A DNA stretch of 9,625 nt, taken from Candidatus Avipropionibacterium avicola. Lineage in GTDB: Bacteria; Actinomycetota; Actinomycetes; Propionibacteriales; Propionibacteriaceae. Positions within the stretch are counted from its first letter, which is position 1. Every line of letters starts with the position of its first letter. This document shows, piece after piece, positions 1 to 6,937 of the stretch. A model generated the notes under the pieces. The model saw nothing but the letters and a program-made list of their open reading frames with translations, made no database searches and was not told the origin of the DNA. The position numbers were made by a program, and so were the translations under genes. The stretch spans positions 1 to 9,625 of the forward strand of contig DVLP01000060.1 in the NCBI GenBank assembly GCA_018715445.1, given 5' to 3'.

Positions 1-1
1 G

Positions 2-1582
2 ACCCAGAAGCTCGCACTGGCTGCCATTGCCATCCAGTTCCCCGAGCTGGTCGACAACACCGACTGGCGTGAGAATGCAGCCGACTTCCTGTCCACCCAG
101 CTCGGCGATGTGCTCCATCCTGACGGCGGCTACGCCGAAGCGGCCGACGGCTATGCGTACGGAGTCGCCGGCAGCCAAGCCTCTGTCCAACGCCACTTCG
201 AGGAGAACGGCTATGCCCTTGGCGGCAAGGAGGATCTCCATCGCCTGGTGAGGTTCCTCGCCGACCAGACGCTGCCCGGCGGCAAGTCAGTCGGCTACGG
301 CGACAGCGGCAGCGAGGACCGCCGACCGTCCCTGCTGAGCCATGCTGAACTGTTCGAGGACGACGCATTGCTCCACATCGCGACCGACGGAGCCGAGGGC
401 AGCCCACCGGATCACACCTCGGTCTGCTATCCCGACACCAGAGTGGCCGTGCTGCGGGACGGCTGGACCCCCGACGCGGCCTACCTGCGCATCAATGCCG
501 ACAACGGCGCGCACTCCCATCCCGACAACATGGCCGTGACCGTCCAGGCCCACGGCCGGCAGTTGCTCCCCGAGCTGGGGGCCTTCACCTACTCGTCGGA
601 TCCCCGAAGCAACTGGCTGCGCCGCACCACCGCGGCACAGACCACGGTCGAAGTCGACGGAAGGGCCCAGGACCTCAACGCCGATGGCGGGTTCGATGTC
701 TTCGCCACCAACCCTGCCTTCGACCTGGTCACCGGATGGACCGAGGCCCAACCCACCGTGCGGCACCGCCGTACCGTCCTGTTCGTCCGGACCGCACCGG
801 TGGGATCGGGCTTCTGGGTGGTCTCCGACCAGCTGCGGCCCGACGACGGCGACGAACACATCCACCGGCAGCACTGGCACTTCCTGCCCGGCGCCGAGCC
901 GACCGTGAGTGATCGATCGGCGGTGTTCAGTGGGTTCGAGTCCGGCGCCAACCTGTTGATTGCCCCGGCCGACTCCCCCGGCCTGTCGGTGAAGCTGGGC
1001 GATGGCTACCACTCGCCGCGGTTCTACTCCGTCACCACCAATCGGCACGCCCAGATGACGAGGTCCGGCACCGGCCCGGTGGTGTTCGACACCCTGCTCC
1101 AGCCGACATCCGACCCCACGGTCCCGAAGTCGACAGTGAGCAGGTTGCAGGTCACCGGAGCCGGCGGCGCCGATGCCGCAGCGATGGCCGTTGACTTCGG
1201 TCGTGGCCGTACGGCGTCCTACCTGGTGAGCCACATTGGCACAGGACGTCAACTCTCCTTCGGATCCTGCAGCTTTGACGGGGAGGTGGCCTGGGTCGAG
1301 CAGCAGACGATCCATCGGACCTGGTTGCTGTACGGCGGCCGTACCTTGACCATCGACGACACACCGGTCGTGCACTCCCCCACTGCGTTCACCGACCTCG
1401 CCGTTCGGTTCACCCAGCAGCGTGGTCAGTTGCGCATCGACGGGTCAGGACTGGTGCCCAGCACCGACCCCGAAGCCGCGATCCGGATCGGACTGGCCGG
1501 CGTCGGGCGGGTCACCCTCAACGGGGAGCAGGTGCCGTTCATCGAGTCCGACGGAGTCGTGCTTGCCGCGGCGGTTGCCTGA
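2..1582 (+). CDS. Heparinase II/III-family polysaccharide lyase, C-terminal 526 residues (5' end outside window)
   Basis: The frame is open from base 2 and has no start in the window, so this is the C-terminal part of a longer protein. The GTG at 110 is internal, because family-like sequence (alpha-helical residues leading into HPDGGYAEAADGYAYG) continues upstream of it. The first ~90 residues resemble the end of the alpha/alpha-toroid domain. After them comes the beta-sandwich heparinase II/III domain: a VAVLRDGW strand, a YLRINADNGAHSHPDN segment with the histidine pair at 512-520, then LLPELGAFTYSSDP and TTAAQTTVEVDG. Such enzymes cleave uronate-containing polysaccharides by beta-elimination using His and Tyr. 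The export signal, if any, is off-window. It converges with the rhamnosidase gene with only 8 bases between the stop codons, which hints at a shared glycan-degradation locus. Family assignment is fairly sure; substrate and PL family number cannot be read. Confidence 0.82.
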   Translation, partial: TQKLALAAIAIQFPELVDNTDWRENAADFLSTQLGDVLHPDGGYAEAADGYAYGVAGSQASVQRHFEENGYALGGKEDLHRLVRFLADQTLPGGKSVGYGDSGSEDRRPSLLSHAELFEDDALLHIATDGAEGSPPDHTSVCYPDTRVAVLRDGWTPDAAYLRINADNGAHSHPDNMAVTVQAHGRQLLPELGAFTYSSDPRSNWLRRTTAAQTTVEVDGRAQDLNADGGFDVFATNPAFDLVTGWTEAQPTVRHRRTVLFVRTAPVGSGFWVVSDQLRPDDGDEHIHRQHWHFLPGAEPTVSDRSAVFSGFESGANLLIAPADSPGLSVKLGDGYHSPRFYSVTTNRHAQMTRSGTGPVVFDTLLQPTSDPTVPKSTVSRLQVTGAGGADAAAMAVDFGRGRTASYLVSHIGTGRQLSFGSCSFDGEVAWVEQQTIHRTWLLYGGRTLTIDDTPVVHSPTAFTDLAVRFTQQRGQLRIDGSGLVPSTDPEAAIRIGLAGVGRVTLNGEQVPFIESDGVVLAAAVA

Positions 1583-1594
1583 ACCCTGGGTCAG
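1579..1594. terminator. Short near-palindrome spanning both convergent stop codons
   Basis: The 16 bases CTGAACCCTGGGTCAG form an imperfect inverted repeat: CTGA and CCC pair with GGG and TCAG around one bulged A. It contains the lyase stop TGA at 1580-1582 and the complement of the rhamnosidase stop at 1591-1593. The hairpin would be tiny and no T-run follows on either strand, so a bidirectional terminator role is only a guess. No better terminator is visible between the two genes. Confidence 0.2.
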
Positions 1595-4176
1595 ATCGAA
1601 GGCGTGCCACGCTCCAGCAGTCCGATCCGGTGGCACCCCGGACCGAGCTCGAGCGTGGTGGTGGAGCCGGACAGCTCGTGACCGGGCGGGGCATGGAAGA
1701 TGCAGGTCGTACCGACCGGGACGATCACCCCGACCGTGGTGTCGGACTCGGACCGCTGCCAGTCCACCTCGATCTGCCCGTACGGGGTCGGTACGGTCAG
1801 ACGACACACGCTCAGCAAGTCGGCGCGGGGTCGGACCCGGAAGCGGCGATGTCCCGGCTCGATCGGTCGGATGCCCGACAACCCGTTCACCATCTCCGCG
1901 CCGATCACGGCGCCAGCAGGATGGCACAGGCTGCTGTTGGCCTTCAGGTCCAGGTCCCACGCCTCCCAGGTCGTCGTCGCACCGGCCGAGACCATCCTGG
2001 CGGGACCGGGGATGGTGTCATCGGTCAGGGCGCGCAAAGCCTCCTCCCCTGCCCCGTACTCGAACAGAACCTGTAGCAGGAACCAACCGACGAACAGGTT
2101 GCCCCGCCATCCCCGATCAGCGATGGTGCGACCCACCGTGTGTCGCAACGGCTCGGGCACCAACCCCATCTGCAACGCGAAAACGTTGCTGTGCAGGGAA
2201 CTGTGGTCGACCGGCTGCCCGGACTCGTCGATCCCGTCGCGATAGCGTTCGGTCACGGGATCGTACAGTCGATCGTGGAACTCCGTCCTGATCGACTCCG
2301 CTCGACGTGACAACTGTTCGGCAACGACATCGTCCCCGACGATCGATGCGAGCTGGCCCGTCACCTCCACCGCCCGGTGATGGACTGCGTTGGGCACACT
2401 GTTGATCCAGACCATCTGGTGGTCGTCTCGCATCGTGGTGGGCCAGTCCACGAGATCACGCAAGGCCGTGTCCGTACCACCGATCAACGAACTCCCGTCG
2501 ACATGGAACCGGGTGGCGAAGGCGTCGACAACCTCAAGCAGGACGGGAAGCCAACGTCGTACGTCATCGACGTCACCGGTGTGCTGGTGGTGCAACCACA
2601 CCATCAGCACCGGGTACAGCCCGTACTCGGTGAAGTGGTGGTCACGAGATGCCGGAGCCACCGCCCGCGGAACGCCATCGACCCGGGACTCCAACAACAG
2701 TTCAGCCATGTGGGCCCCTTGGACGTACTCCCCGTCCAGCATGGCTGCAGCATGCTGCATCATCAAGCTGTCCAGGCCGTAGTTCGCCCGCTCCCTGGAC
2801 GGGCAGTCCATCATCAACTCCTGCCGGCCGTAGCGCAGGCTGTCCACGGCCAGCTGCCACAGCCGGTTCAGACGTGGGTCAGAGCTGTCGAACTCGGCGC
2901 GCGTGCCATCGAACGGATAGTGCGCCACGTTCGCAAACACCTCCGGCAACGCATCGTCGGTGGCTGCCACATCCACCTGGGCATAGCGAAAGGCCCGATC
3001 ACCGTAGTGCTGCAGCTCGCGTTCGGTGCCGTCTCCGCTCCACCGCTCCTCGCAGCGGCAGTTGCACCGCATCTGCGTACGGACCGCACCATCGTCGGTG
3101 AGCTCTTCCCCCAGCCCGACGTCGAGGACGGTCGCCGAGGCAGCCACCCGAAGGCCGAGGCCACCCACGAGCTCGCGCCCGAAATCCACAGTCATGGTGT
3201 GGATCCCATCGGTGGTGGTCACCTCGACCGACTCGGGGTGACGCCGGTACTCGGTGACGGTGGCTGTGCGCTGCGGCACCAGGGTCCAGTCCGGAGCTGC
3301 GACGGGGACCGCCGGCGCCCAGGCATGGTCGTCGAACCCGGGCTGCTGCCAGCCCACTGGTAACTCGCGGGCATCGATTTCCTCGGTGAAGGCCGTGTCG
3401 TAGCCCATCACGTGTCCGGCGGGGAACGCCGCACAGACCAGGTGTCGCCAGTCCCAGGACAGAGCGGTGGTCGTCCCGTCCGTGGTGGTGACGTCGAGCC
3501 ATGCGCGAACTCCGGCACGGCCGTCCCCGGACACGATCGCCCAGTTGACCAACCCGAGGTGGTGGGCGTGCACCGCGACGGTGAGTCGCTCCTGGTCGCG
3601 AACCAGCTCAGTGACATCGAAGCTCTGGTGCGGCTGATGTGCCGGGAACGAAGGACACGGTCCCCTACCGAGGCGCAGCCCATCGGCCCACAGCCCGAAG
3701 CTGTCGTCGGCGCTCACCGACAAGATCGCATGCTCCATCTCCACCTGCGGGAGATTGACCTCCCCACGCAGCAGCAGGTGCTGGTTCGGAACCACCTCGG
3801 ATGCCCAGACCCACTGCCCCACCGGACGATCCGGTGCCGTGACGAATCGCGCCGGGGCACTCCAGAGCGTCTCGTCCCCGTCCGAGAGCCCCACCATCCA
3901 GTGACCGGCTTGTCGCGATGACAGAGCCACTCCGGCATAGCGAACCAGCGGGGCATCGTCTCGTGGACGCCAGCCGCTGTCCCACAGATCGGCCCGCTGT
4001 CGAGCGAGACCGCCCGCGCTGGAGGCCACCAGGATCCGGTACCGGTCGTGGCGGCCGCATCGGCAGCCACGTGCCCACCCGAGCTGGGGCGTGCGGCGTG
4101 GGACGGCGAGTGGGTTGTCCAGCAGATTGCAGGTCAGATCAGCAGGTCGGCACCGTTCCATGCCGTGCTCGCTCAT
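1591..4176 (-). CDS. GH78-type alpha-L-rhamnosidase, cytoplasmic
   Basis: This 861-residue protein should hydrolyse terminal alpha-L-rhamnose from oligosaccharides or glycosides. The domain order fits family 78: an Ig-like N-terminal domain (about 12-115, opening NLLDNPLAV), two beta-sandwich domains (about 125-320 and 320-420), an (alpha/alpha)6 catalytic barrel (about 425-770) and a C-terminal beta domain. The catalytic segment DCPSRERANYGLD (457-469) keeps Asp, Arg, Glu and Asp at the spacing reported for Bacillus RhaB. Tyr466 sits where that enzyme has Trp. The second conserved acid is probably Glu738 in ATTTWEAWD. No signal peptide is present, so the enzyme should act inside the cell on imported oligosaccharides. 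Its ATG overlaps the stop of the upstream gene (ATGA, 4173-4176), with little Shine-Dalgarno sequence of its own, so translational coupling is likely. An odd CNCRC cluster lies at 371-375. Confidence 0.88.
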   Translation of the reverse strand: MSEHGMERCRPADLTCNLLDNPLAVPRRTPQLGWARGCRCGRHDRYRILVASSAGGLARQRADLWDSGWRPRDDAPLVRYAGVALSSRQAGHWMVGLSDGDETLWSAPARFVTAPDRPVGQWVWASEVVPNQHLLLRGEVNLPQVEMEHAILSVSADDSFGLWADGLRLGRGPCPSFPAHQPHQSFDVTELVRDQERLTVAVHAHHLGLVNWAIVSGDGRAGVRAWLDVTTTDGTTTALSWDWRHLVCAAFPAGHVMGYDTAFTEEIDARELPVGWQQPGFDDHAWAPAVPVAAPDWTLVPQRTATVTEYRRHPESVEVTTTDGIHTMTVDFGRELVGGLGLRVAASATVLDVGLGEELTDDGAVRTQMRCNCRCEERWSGDGTERELQHYGDRAFRYAQVDVAATDDALPEVFANVAHYPFDGTRAEFDSSDPRLNRLWQLAVDSLRYGRQELMMDCPSRERANYGLDSLMMQHAAAMLDGEYVQGAHMAELLLESRVDGVPRAVAPASRDHHFTEYGLYPVLMVWLHHQHTGDVDDVRRWLPVLLEVVDAFATRFHVDGSSLIGGTDTALRDLVDWPTTMRDDHQMVWINSVPNAVHHRAVEVTGQLASIVGDDVVAEQLSRRAESIRTEFHDRLYDPVTERYRDGIDESGQPVDHSSLHSNVFALQMGLVPEPLRHTVGRTIADRGWRGNLFVGWFLLQVLFEYGAGEEALRALTDDTIPGPARMVSAGATTTWEAWDLDLKANSSLCHPAGAVIGAEMVNGLSGIRPIEPGHRRFRVRPRADLLSVCRLTVPTPYGQIEVDWQRSESDTTVGVIVPVGTTCIFHAPPGHELSGSTTTLELGPGCHRIGLLERGTPSI

Positions 4177-5120
4177 CGTTCGAGGTAGTACAGGTTCGAC
4201 CGACGATCGCCGATCTCACCGGAAGCGAAGCCCAGATACAGTCGGCGCCTGCCACCGGACGGATACTCGATCGCCAGGCCCTCGGGCTCGCGGAAGCTCA
4301 GATCCAGCGCGGTCGAGTTGTGCACCCGCTCAGCCAAGGTGCCGCTGCGCCAGTCGATGCGGCCGAGGAAAGTGTTGCCCGGTGGCGGATTGGTGTCGCC
4401 GAAGCTGTTGCCGTCGATCGTGTACAGGTCGTCACCGTCGAGCGCATATCCCTGGAAGGTCCCGAGTCCATCCGGGCGGACGAAGTCAGCGATCGGCTCC
4501 GGAGCTCTCCCCCGCAGCACCTCCTGCAAGGGCAGGATCGCGACACGTTTGTCCTCACCGCTCCAGTAGCAGATGGCCATCCTGTTGTGACGGTGGTCGA
4601 TGGAGCAGGTGTACTCCTTCGCCCCAGCCACGGGCTGATGGTCCACTGTCCGGGGATCGTCCTGGTCCATGGTGACGTCGTGCTGCCAGGGCACCTGCTT
4701 CAGCACGGTCCCATAGCCATTGGCGTTCACCCGGCCTTCGATCCACAGATCCAGCCCTCGTCGGCCACGATGCACTCCGAACGACACCGCGTGGCCGTAA
4801 CCGAGCAGCGTCATCCAGGCCATGACCTGTCCCTGTCGGTCCATCTCGGTGACCCTGAGGTCTCCAGCGACACCTGGGCTGCCGGCCAGCAACTGCGCCA
4901 CGAACAGGCGCCCACTCACCGGCTCGAAAGTGAACGACTGTTGGATGGTCTCCGACGACAGACTCGCACCGGTGTAGAGCGGATCAGCGTCCGCACCCAG
5001 GTCGAACCCGGCCGATCCCGCCCAAGCGGGCCGGACACCCGTGGCAGCGAGTGCCACTCCACCGAGCGCCCCGAGTCGTAAGGCTCCTCGTCGATCCCAC
5101 ATCCTGGTGCGTGCGTCCAT
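4173..5120 (-). CDS. Tat-secreted P68 RBP/TagC-like beta-propeller protein
   Basis: This 315-residue protein starts with a Tat signal: Arg10-Arg11 in DRRGALR, a hydrophobic stretch at about 14-29, and a likely AWA cleavage site at 32-34. The mature part begins with SSETIQQSFTFEPVSGRLF and continues with GDLRVTEMDRQGQVM and GYGHAVSFGV. This pattern is shared by actinobacterial proteins annotated as teichoic acid biosynthesis protein C and by helveticin J or phage receptor-binding beta-propellers. A later EPEGLAIEY/RRRLYLGFASG strand resembles another blade. The family is thought to bind or act on cell-surface glycans, but no catalytic residue can be assigned here. The ATG at 5118-5120 is preceded by GAGGGA at good spacing; Met7 is an alternative start but would put the RR very near the N-terminus. 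It is the first gene of the pair with the rhamnosidase. Family recognition is from memory of sequence patterns and is moderate. Confidence 0.6.
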   Translation of the reverse strand: MDARTRMWDRRGALRLGALGGVALAATGVRPAWAGSAGFDLGADADPLYTGASLSSETIQQSFTFEPVSGRLFVAQLLAGSPGVAGDLRVTEMDRQGQVMAWMTLLGYGHAVSFGVHRGRRGLDLWIEGRVNANGYGTVLKQVPWQHDVTMDQDDPRTVDHQPVAGAKEYTCSIDHRHNRMAICYWSGEDKRVAILPLQEVLRGRAPEPIADFVRPDGLGTFQGYALDGDDLYTIDGNSFGDTNPPPGNTFLGRIDWRSGTLAERVHNSTALDLSFREPEGLAIEYPSGGRRRLYLGFASGEIGDRRSNLYYLER

Positions 5121-5173
5121 CTGTCCCTCGCTTCGGTGCTGGCAGTCACATGGCGGACAATCGACGCTAACAC
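5121..5173. promoter_or_regulatory. Divergent intergenic region between the TagC-like gene and the membrane protein gene
   Basis: These 53 bases separate two divergent starts and must hold at least the minus-strand operon promoter. On the minus strand, GAGGGA precedes the TagC-like ATG and is a clear ribosome binding site. On the plus strand a weak -10-like GACAAT lies at 5156-5161, with no convincing -35. There is no plus-strand Shine-Dalgarno before the GTG at 5174. No operator was recognised. Confidence 0.35.
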
Positions 5174-5854
5174 GTGGGTACGCTGGTGGTCGTGACTCGA
5201 GTCATAACGTGGGGCGCCGACCTGCGCCGATCCATCTGGTGCGCCGTCGGCCTTGCCGTCGGGATCACGTTGTTGCTGCTGCTCGCCTCGACCGGCCTGA
5301 TGCACCACGAGACAACTCGTGACCCCATCCTGGCTGATCCGATGTGGGCCGGCATCCTCATCGGTGTCGGCAGCACCGGGTGGGCCTACCTCCAGATCTC
5401 CACCACACGCAGGGACACCGGGTTTCGTCATGACCGGTTGCCATCACTGCTCGCGGTCGCCGTGGTCGCCTCCACCGCGATCCACCTGGCGCTGATGTGC
5501 ACCTGGCCGCTGATCATCGGCGACCGCGCCGCACCCGACTCGGTCATCGCCACTCTGCTCAGCGATCCTCGGTCGTTCGGGCTGGTGGCCAGCTTCATCC
5601 TTGCCCTGCAGTGCTTCGCGACGTGCACCGTGCTCGGACTCGTCCGGCTCCGCATCCCGGTCGTCCTCGTTGCCGTGCTCGGACTGCTGGTCCTGCTGGG
5701 CGTCGGCGCCTGGCAAGGCGTCTCCATCCTGGAAAACCCTGCCAGCACGAGGCCCTTGGCCGTCTGGGCCGGTCTTGCTGTCGTCGGTTACGGCGCGATG
5801 GTGCTCACTGCTGCCCGACTGGGACCGGGTGCGACGTCGACCTCAAAGACCTGA
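5174..5854 (+). CDS. Integral membrane protein with about six TM helices, unknown function
   Basis: I do not recognise a family. The 226-residue product is very hydrophobic, with likely transmembrane helices near residues 21-40, 57-75, 91-115, 135-157, 161-185 and 195-215. An arginine-rich loop (TTRRDTGFRHDR) lies between helices 2 and 3. There is no extracellular domain, signal peptide cleavage site or catalytic motif. Codon use has the high GC3 typical of its neighbours, and the antisense frames look like shadows. The start is uncertain: GTG at 5174, 5186 and 5192 are all in frame before helix 1 and none has a good Shine-Dalgarno, so a leaderless message is possible. The 3' end overlaps the convergent Nudix gene by 12 bases, so the two transcripts would be complementary there. 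It could be a small accessory permease component or a stress-linked membrane protein; nothing in the sequence separates these. Confidence 0.7.
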   Translation: MGTLVVVTRVITWGADLRRSIWCAVGLAVGITLLLLLASTGLMHHETTRDPILADPMWAGILIGVGSTGWAYLQISTTRRDTGFRHDRLPSLLAVAVVASTAIHLALMCTWPLIIGDRAAPDSVIATLLSDPRSFGLVASFILALQCFATCTVLGLVRLRIPVVLVAVLGLLVLLGVGAWQGVSILENPASTRPLAVWAGLAVVGYGAMVLTAARLGPGATSTSKT

Positions 5855-6328
5855 ACCGTCAGGCACCAAGATCGTGAGGGCTTGATCGACCTCACTCACG
5901 ACACCGGCCAGCGGCGTTGCGGGATCCCACCACTGGCTCGCCACCATCTCGTCGTTGGCGACAAAGGGCATGCGTTCGCCGACCGTGCCGCGATAGATGG
6001 CCAACCGTTCCAGCCGTGCCGCCGGGGCGTACCAACTCACGGCCACACCGGCCAGCTCGATCCGTTCCGCCACTTGGCCGCTCTCCTCGGCCAGCTCACG
6101 GACCGCCGCCTGCGCGGGGCTCTCCCCCGGGTCGATCGCGCCACCGGGCAGTTCCCAAGCGTGCCGGAAACGATTGTGCACCATCAGGCACTCGCCGCAG
6201 TCCCACAGCACCACCAAGGAAGCGGTCAACGGCAGGTTCGGTTCGTACGCGTCGAGCTCAGCCTCGGTCAACGGCTGGAAGGCATCGAGACGACATCCGT
6301 CGGACTGATGGACGGGAAAGGTGACCAC
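5843..6328 (-). CDS. Nudix hydrolase
   Basis: This 161-residue protein carries a complete Nudix box at residues 63-85: Gly63, Glu69, then Arg77-Glu78-Leu79-x-Glu81-Glu82-x-Gly84. This matches GX5EX7REUXEEXGU except that the last hydrophobic position is Gln85. The glutamates of the REXXEE core bind divalent metal and catalyse hydrolysis of a nucleoside diphosphate linked to another moiety. The preceding HAWELPGG is typical of the fold, and SQWWDPATPL matches the usual substrate-side strand after the box. Length is ordinary for a single-domain cytoplasmic Nudix enzyme. Substrate cannot be told from the sequence. The GTG start at 6326-6328 has a weak ribosome binding site; no alternative in-frame start lies before the fold. 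It lies 56 bases downstream of the DUF6653-like gene on the same strand and may be co-transcribed. Its last 12 bases overlap the convergent membrane protein gene. Confidence 0.9.
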   Translation of the reverse strand: MVTFPVHQSDGCRLDAFQPLTEAELDAYEPNLPLTASLVVLWDCGECLMVHNRFRHAWELPGGAIDPGESPAQAAVRELAEESGQVAERIELAGVAVSWYAPAARLERLAIYRGTVGERMPFVANDEMVASQWWDPATPLAGVVSEVDQALTILVPDGSGL

Positions 6329-6332
6329 GGCG

Positions 6333-6358
6333 CCACTGTGCCCGACCGGTCACTGTGG
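6333..6358. repeat. Imperfect inverted repeat of CACTGTG just upstream of the Nudix start
   Basis: CCACTGTG (6333-6340) and CACTGTGG (6351-6358) pair at 7 of 8 positions across a 10-base spacer. The spacer contributes to an 8-base palindrome, GACCGGTC (6344-6351). The same heptamer CACTGTG also reads as a direct repeat with a 17-base period. It ends 4 bases before the Nudix GTG on the minus strand, so it could be an operator or an mRNA hairpin near the ribosome binding site. No T-run follows, so it is not a terminator. Confidence 0.3.
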
Positions 6359-6384
6359 GGCAACGGGTTTGGCCGGACCCCTGC

Positions 6385-6813
6385 TCACCCGTCGGTGCCG
6401 ACACTCCGGTCGTGGATGGCGGCATAGCGGGTCCAGCTGGTCACCGTGACGGCCATGGAGGCCAGGCAGGCCACGGCCGTCCACGCGCCGCGCCTGCGCC
6501 AGGCAGCAACCGCCGCAGCACCGAGCACCACCGACCCGGCCACGTTCAGGCCGATCAGGGGCACGTCCTGCCCGGGATCCTGCGACCACAGTTCCTCGCC
6601 CAGCATCGCCCGTGTCGACAGCGCCGTCCGCTGTTGCGGTTCGGGGGTCATCACCGGGTTCACCGCAAACCATGCAGCGACCGCCAGGCTCGGCCCCCAG
6701 GCGCGGGTCCAGAAGGGCACCATCAGCAAGGGCGTGGTCAGCAGCCGACTCCACGCGCTCACGGGATGGCTGTGTCGTGCGAAGACGTAGCGACGGATCC
6801 CTGCAAGTGTCAT
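6385..6813 (-). CDS. DUF6653-like small membrane protein
   Basis: The 142-residue product from the ATG at 6811-6813 opens MTLAGIRRYVFARHSHPVSAW. It continues SRLLTTPLLMVPFWTRAW, then FAVNPV, then RAMLGEELW. The RHxxPxSxWxR, WxR, NP and LGE(E)xW motifs in this order match my memory of family DUF6653, whose function is unknown. Hydrophobic segments lie at about 27-52, 86-104 and 110-128, consistent with an integral membrane protein. The ATG has GAGG just upstream; a TTG at 6852 would add 13 residues without family support, so the ATG was chosen. It is divergent from the iron-boxed heme operon and is probably read together with the Nudix gene. Nothing in it suggests a heme role, but the shared intergenic region could place it under the same regulator. 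Confidence 0.72.
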   Translation of the reverse strand: MTLAGIRRYVFARHSHPVSAWSRLLTTPLLMVPFWTRAWGPSLAVAAWFAVNPVMTPEPQQRTALSTRAMLGEELWSQDPGQDVPLIGLNVAGSVVLGAAAVAAWRRRGAWTAVACLASMAVTVTSWTRYAAIHDRSVGTDG

Positions 6814-6891
6814 GACCTCAGCATCGGCCTTGCCGTTCACAACCGCAACCAACTCGTGATTTCGGGCGACTCAAATCTTCCGCGAATGATG

Positions 6892-6910
6892 TTAGGTTAG
6901 CCACACCGTA
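6892..6910 (+). promoter_or_regulatory. DtxR/IdeR-type iron box
   Basis: TTAGGTTAGCCACACCGTA agrees with the IdeR/DtxR consensus (TTAGGTTAGSCTAACCTAA) at 15 of 19 positions. The left half is perfect and the right half is degenerate. It lies 27 bases before the GTG of a heme-binding lipoprotein gene, the expected place for an iron-dependent repressor operator. TAGGTT (6893-6898) inside the box fits a TAnnnT -10 hexamer, so repressor binding could block the promoter directly; no clear -35 was found. Iron-replete repression of the downstream heme operon is inferred. The box could also influence the divergent DUF6653-like gene. Confidence 0.75.
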
Positions 6911-6924
6911 TCCCGTACTGCCCC

Positions 6925-6929
6925 GGAGG
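6925..6929 (+). promoter_or_regulatory. Ribosome binding site fixing the GTG start of the heme lipoprotein gene
   Basis: GGAGG lies 8 bases before the GTG at 6938-6940. This strong site matters because translation from it meets a TGA stop at the tenth codon (6965-6967), showing that the interrupted signal peptide is the genuine N-terminus and not an arbitrary extension. Confidence 0.8.
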
Positions 6930-6937
6930 CCTTTGTC

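Noticed and set aside
110..112. GTG as the real start of the lyase gene
   Set aside because: Family-like helical sequence continues in frame back to base 2, so the GTG is internal.
287..1375. Long antisense open frame opposite the lyase gene
   Set aside because: It lies codon-for-codon against a well-supported gene, gives a Val/Gly/His-rich product without motifs, and is the usual shadow of high-GC3 coding DNA.
2377..3363. Plus-strand open frame inside the rhamnosidase gene
   Set aside because: Low-complexity product with no recognisable motif opposite a full GH78 protein.
3918..5081. 387-residue plus-strand open frame opposite the rhamnosidase start and TagC-like gene
   Set aside because: It crosses two well-supported minus-strand genes, has no motifs or ribosome binding site, and is explained by codon bias.
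5171..5176. CACGTG palindrome as a regulatory site
   Set aside because: Six bases only, flanks not symmetric, expected by chance in GC-rich DNA.
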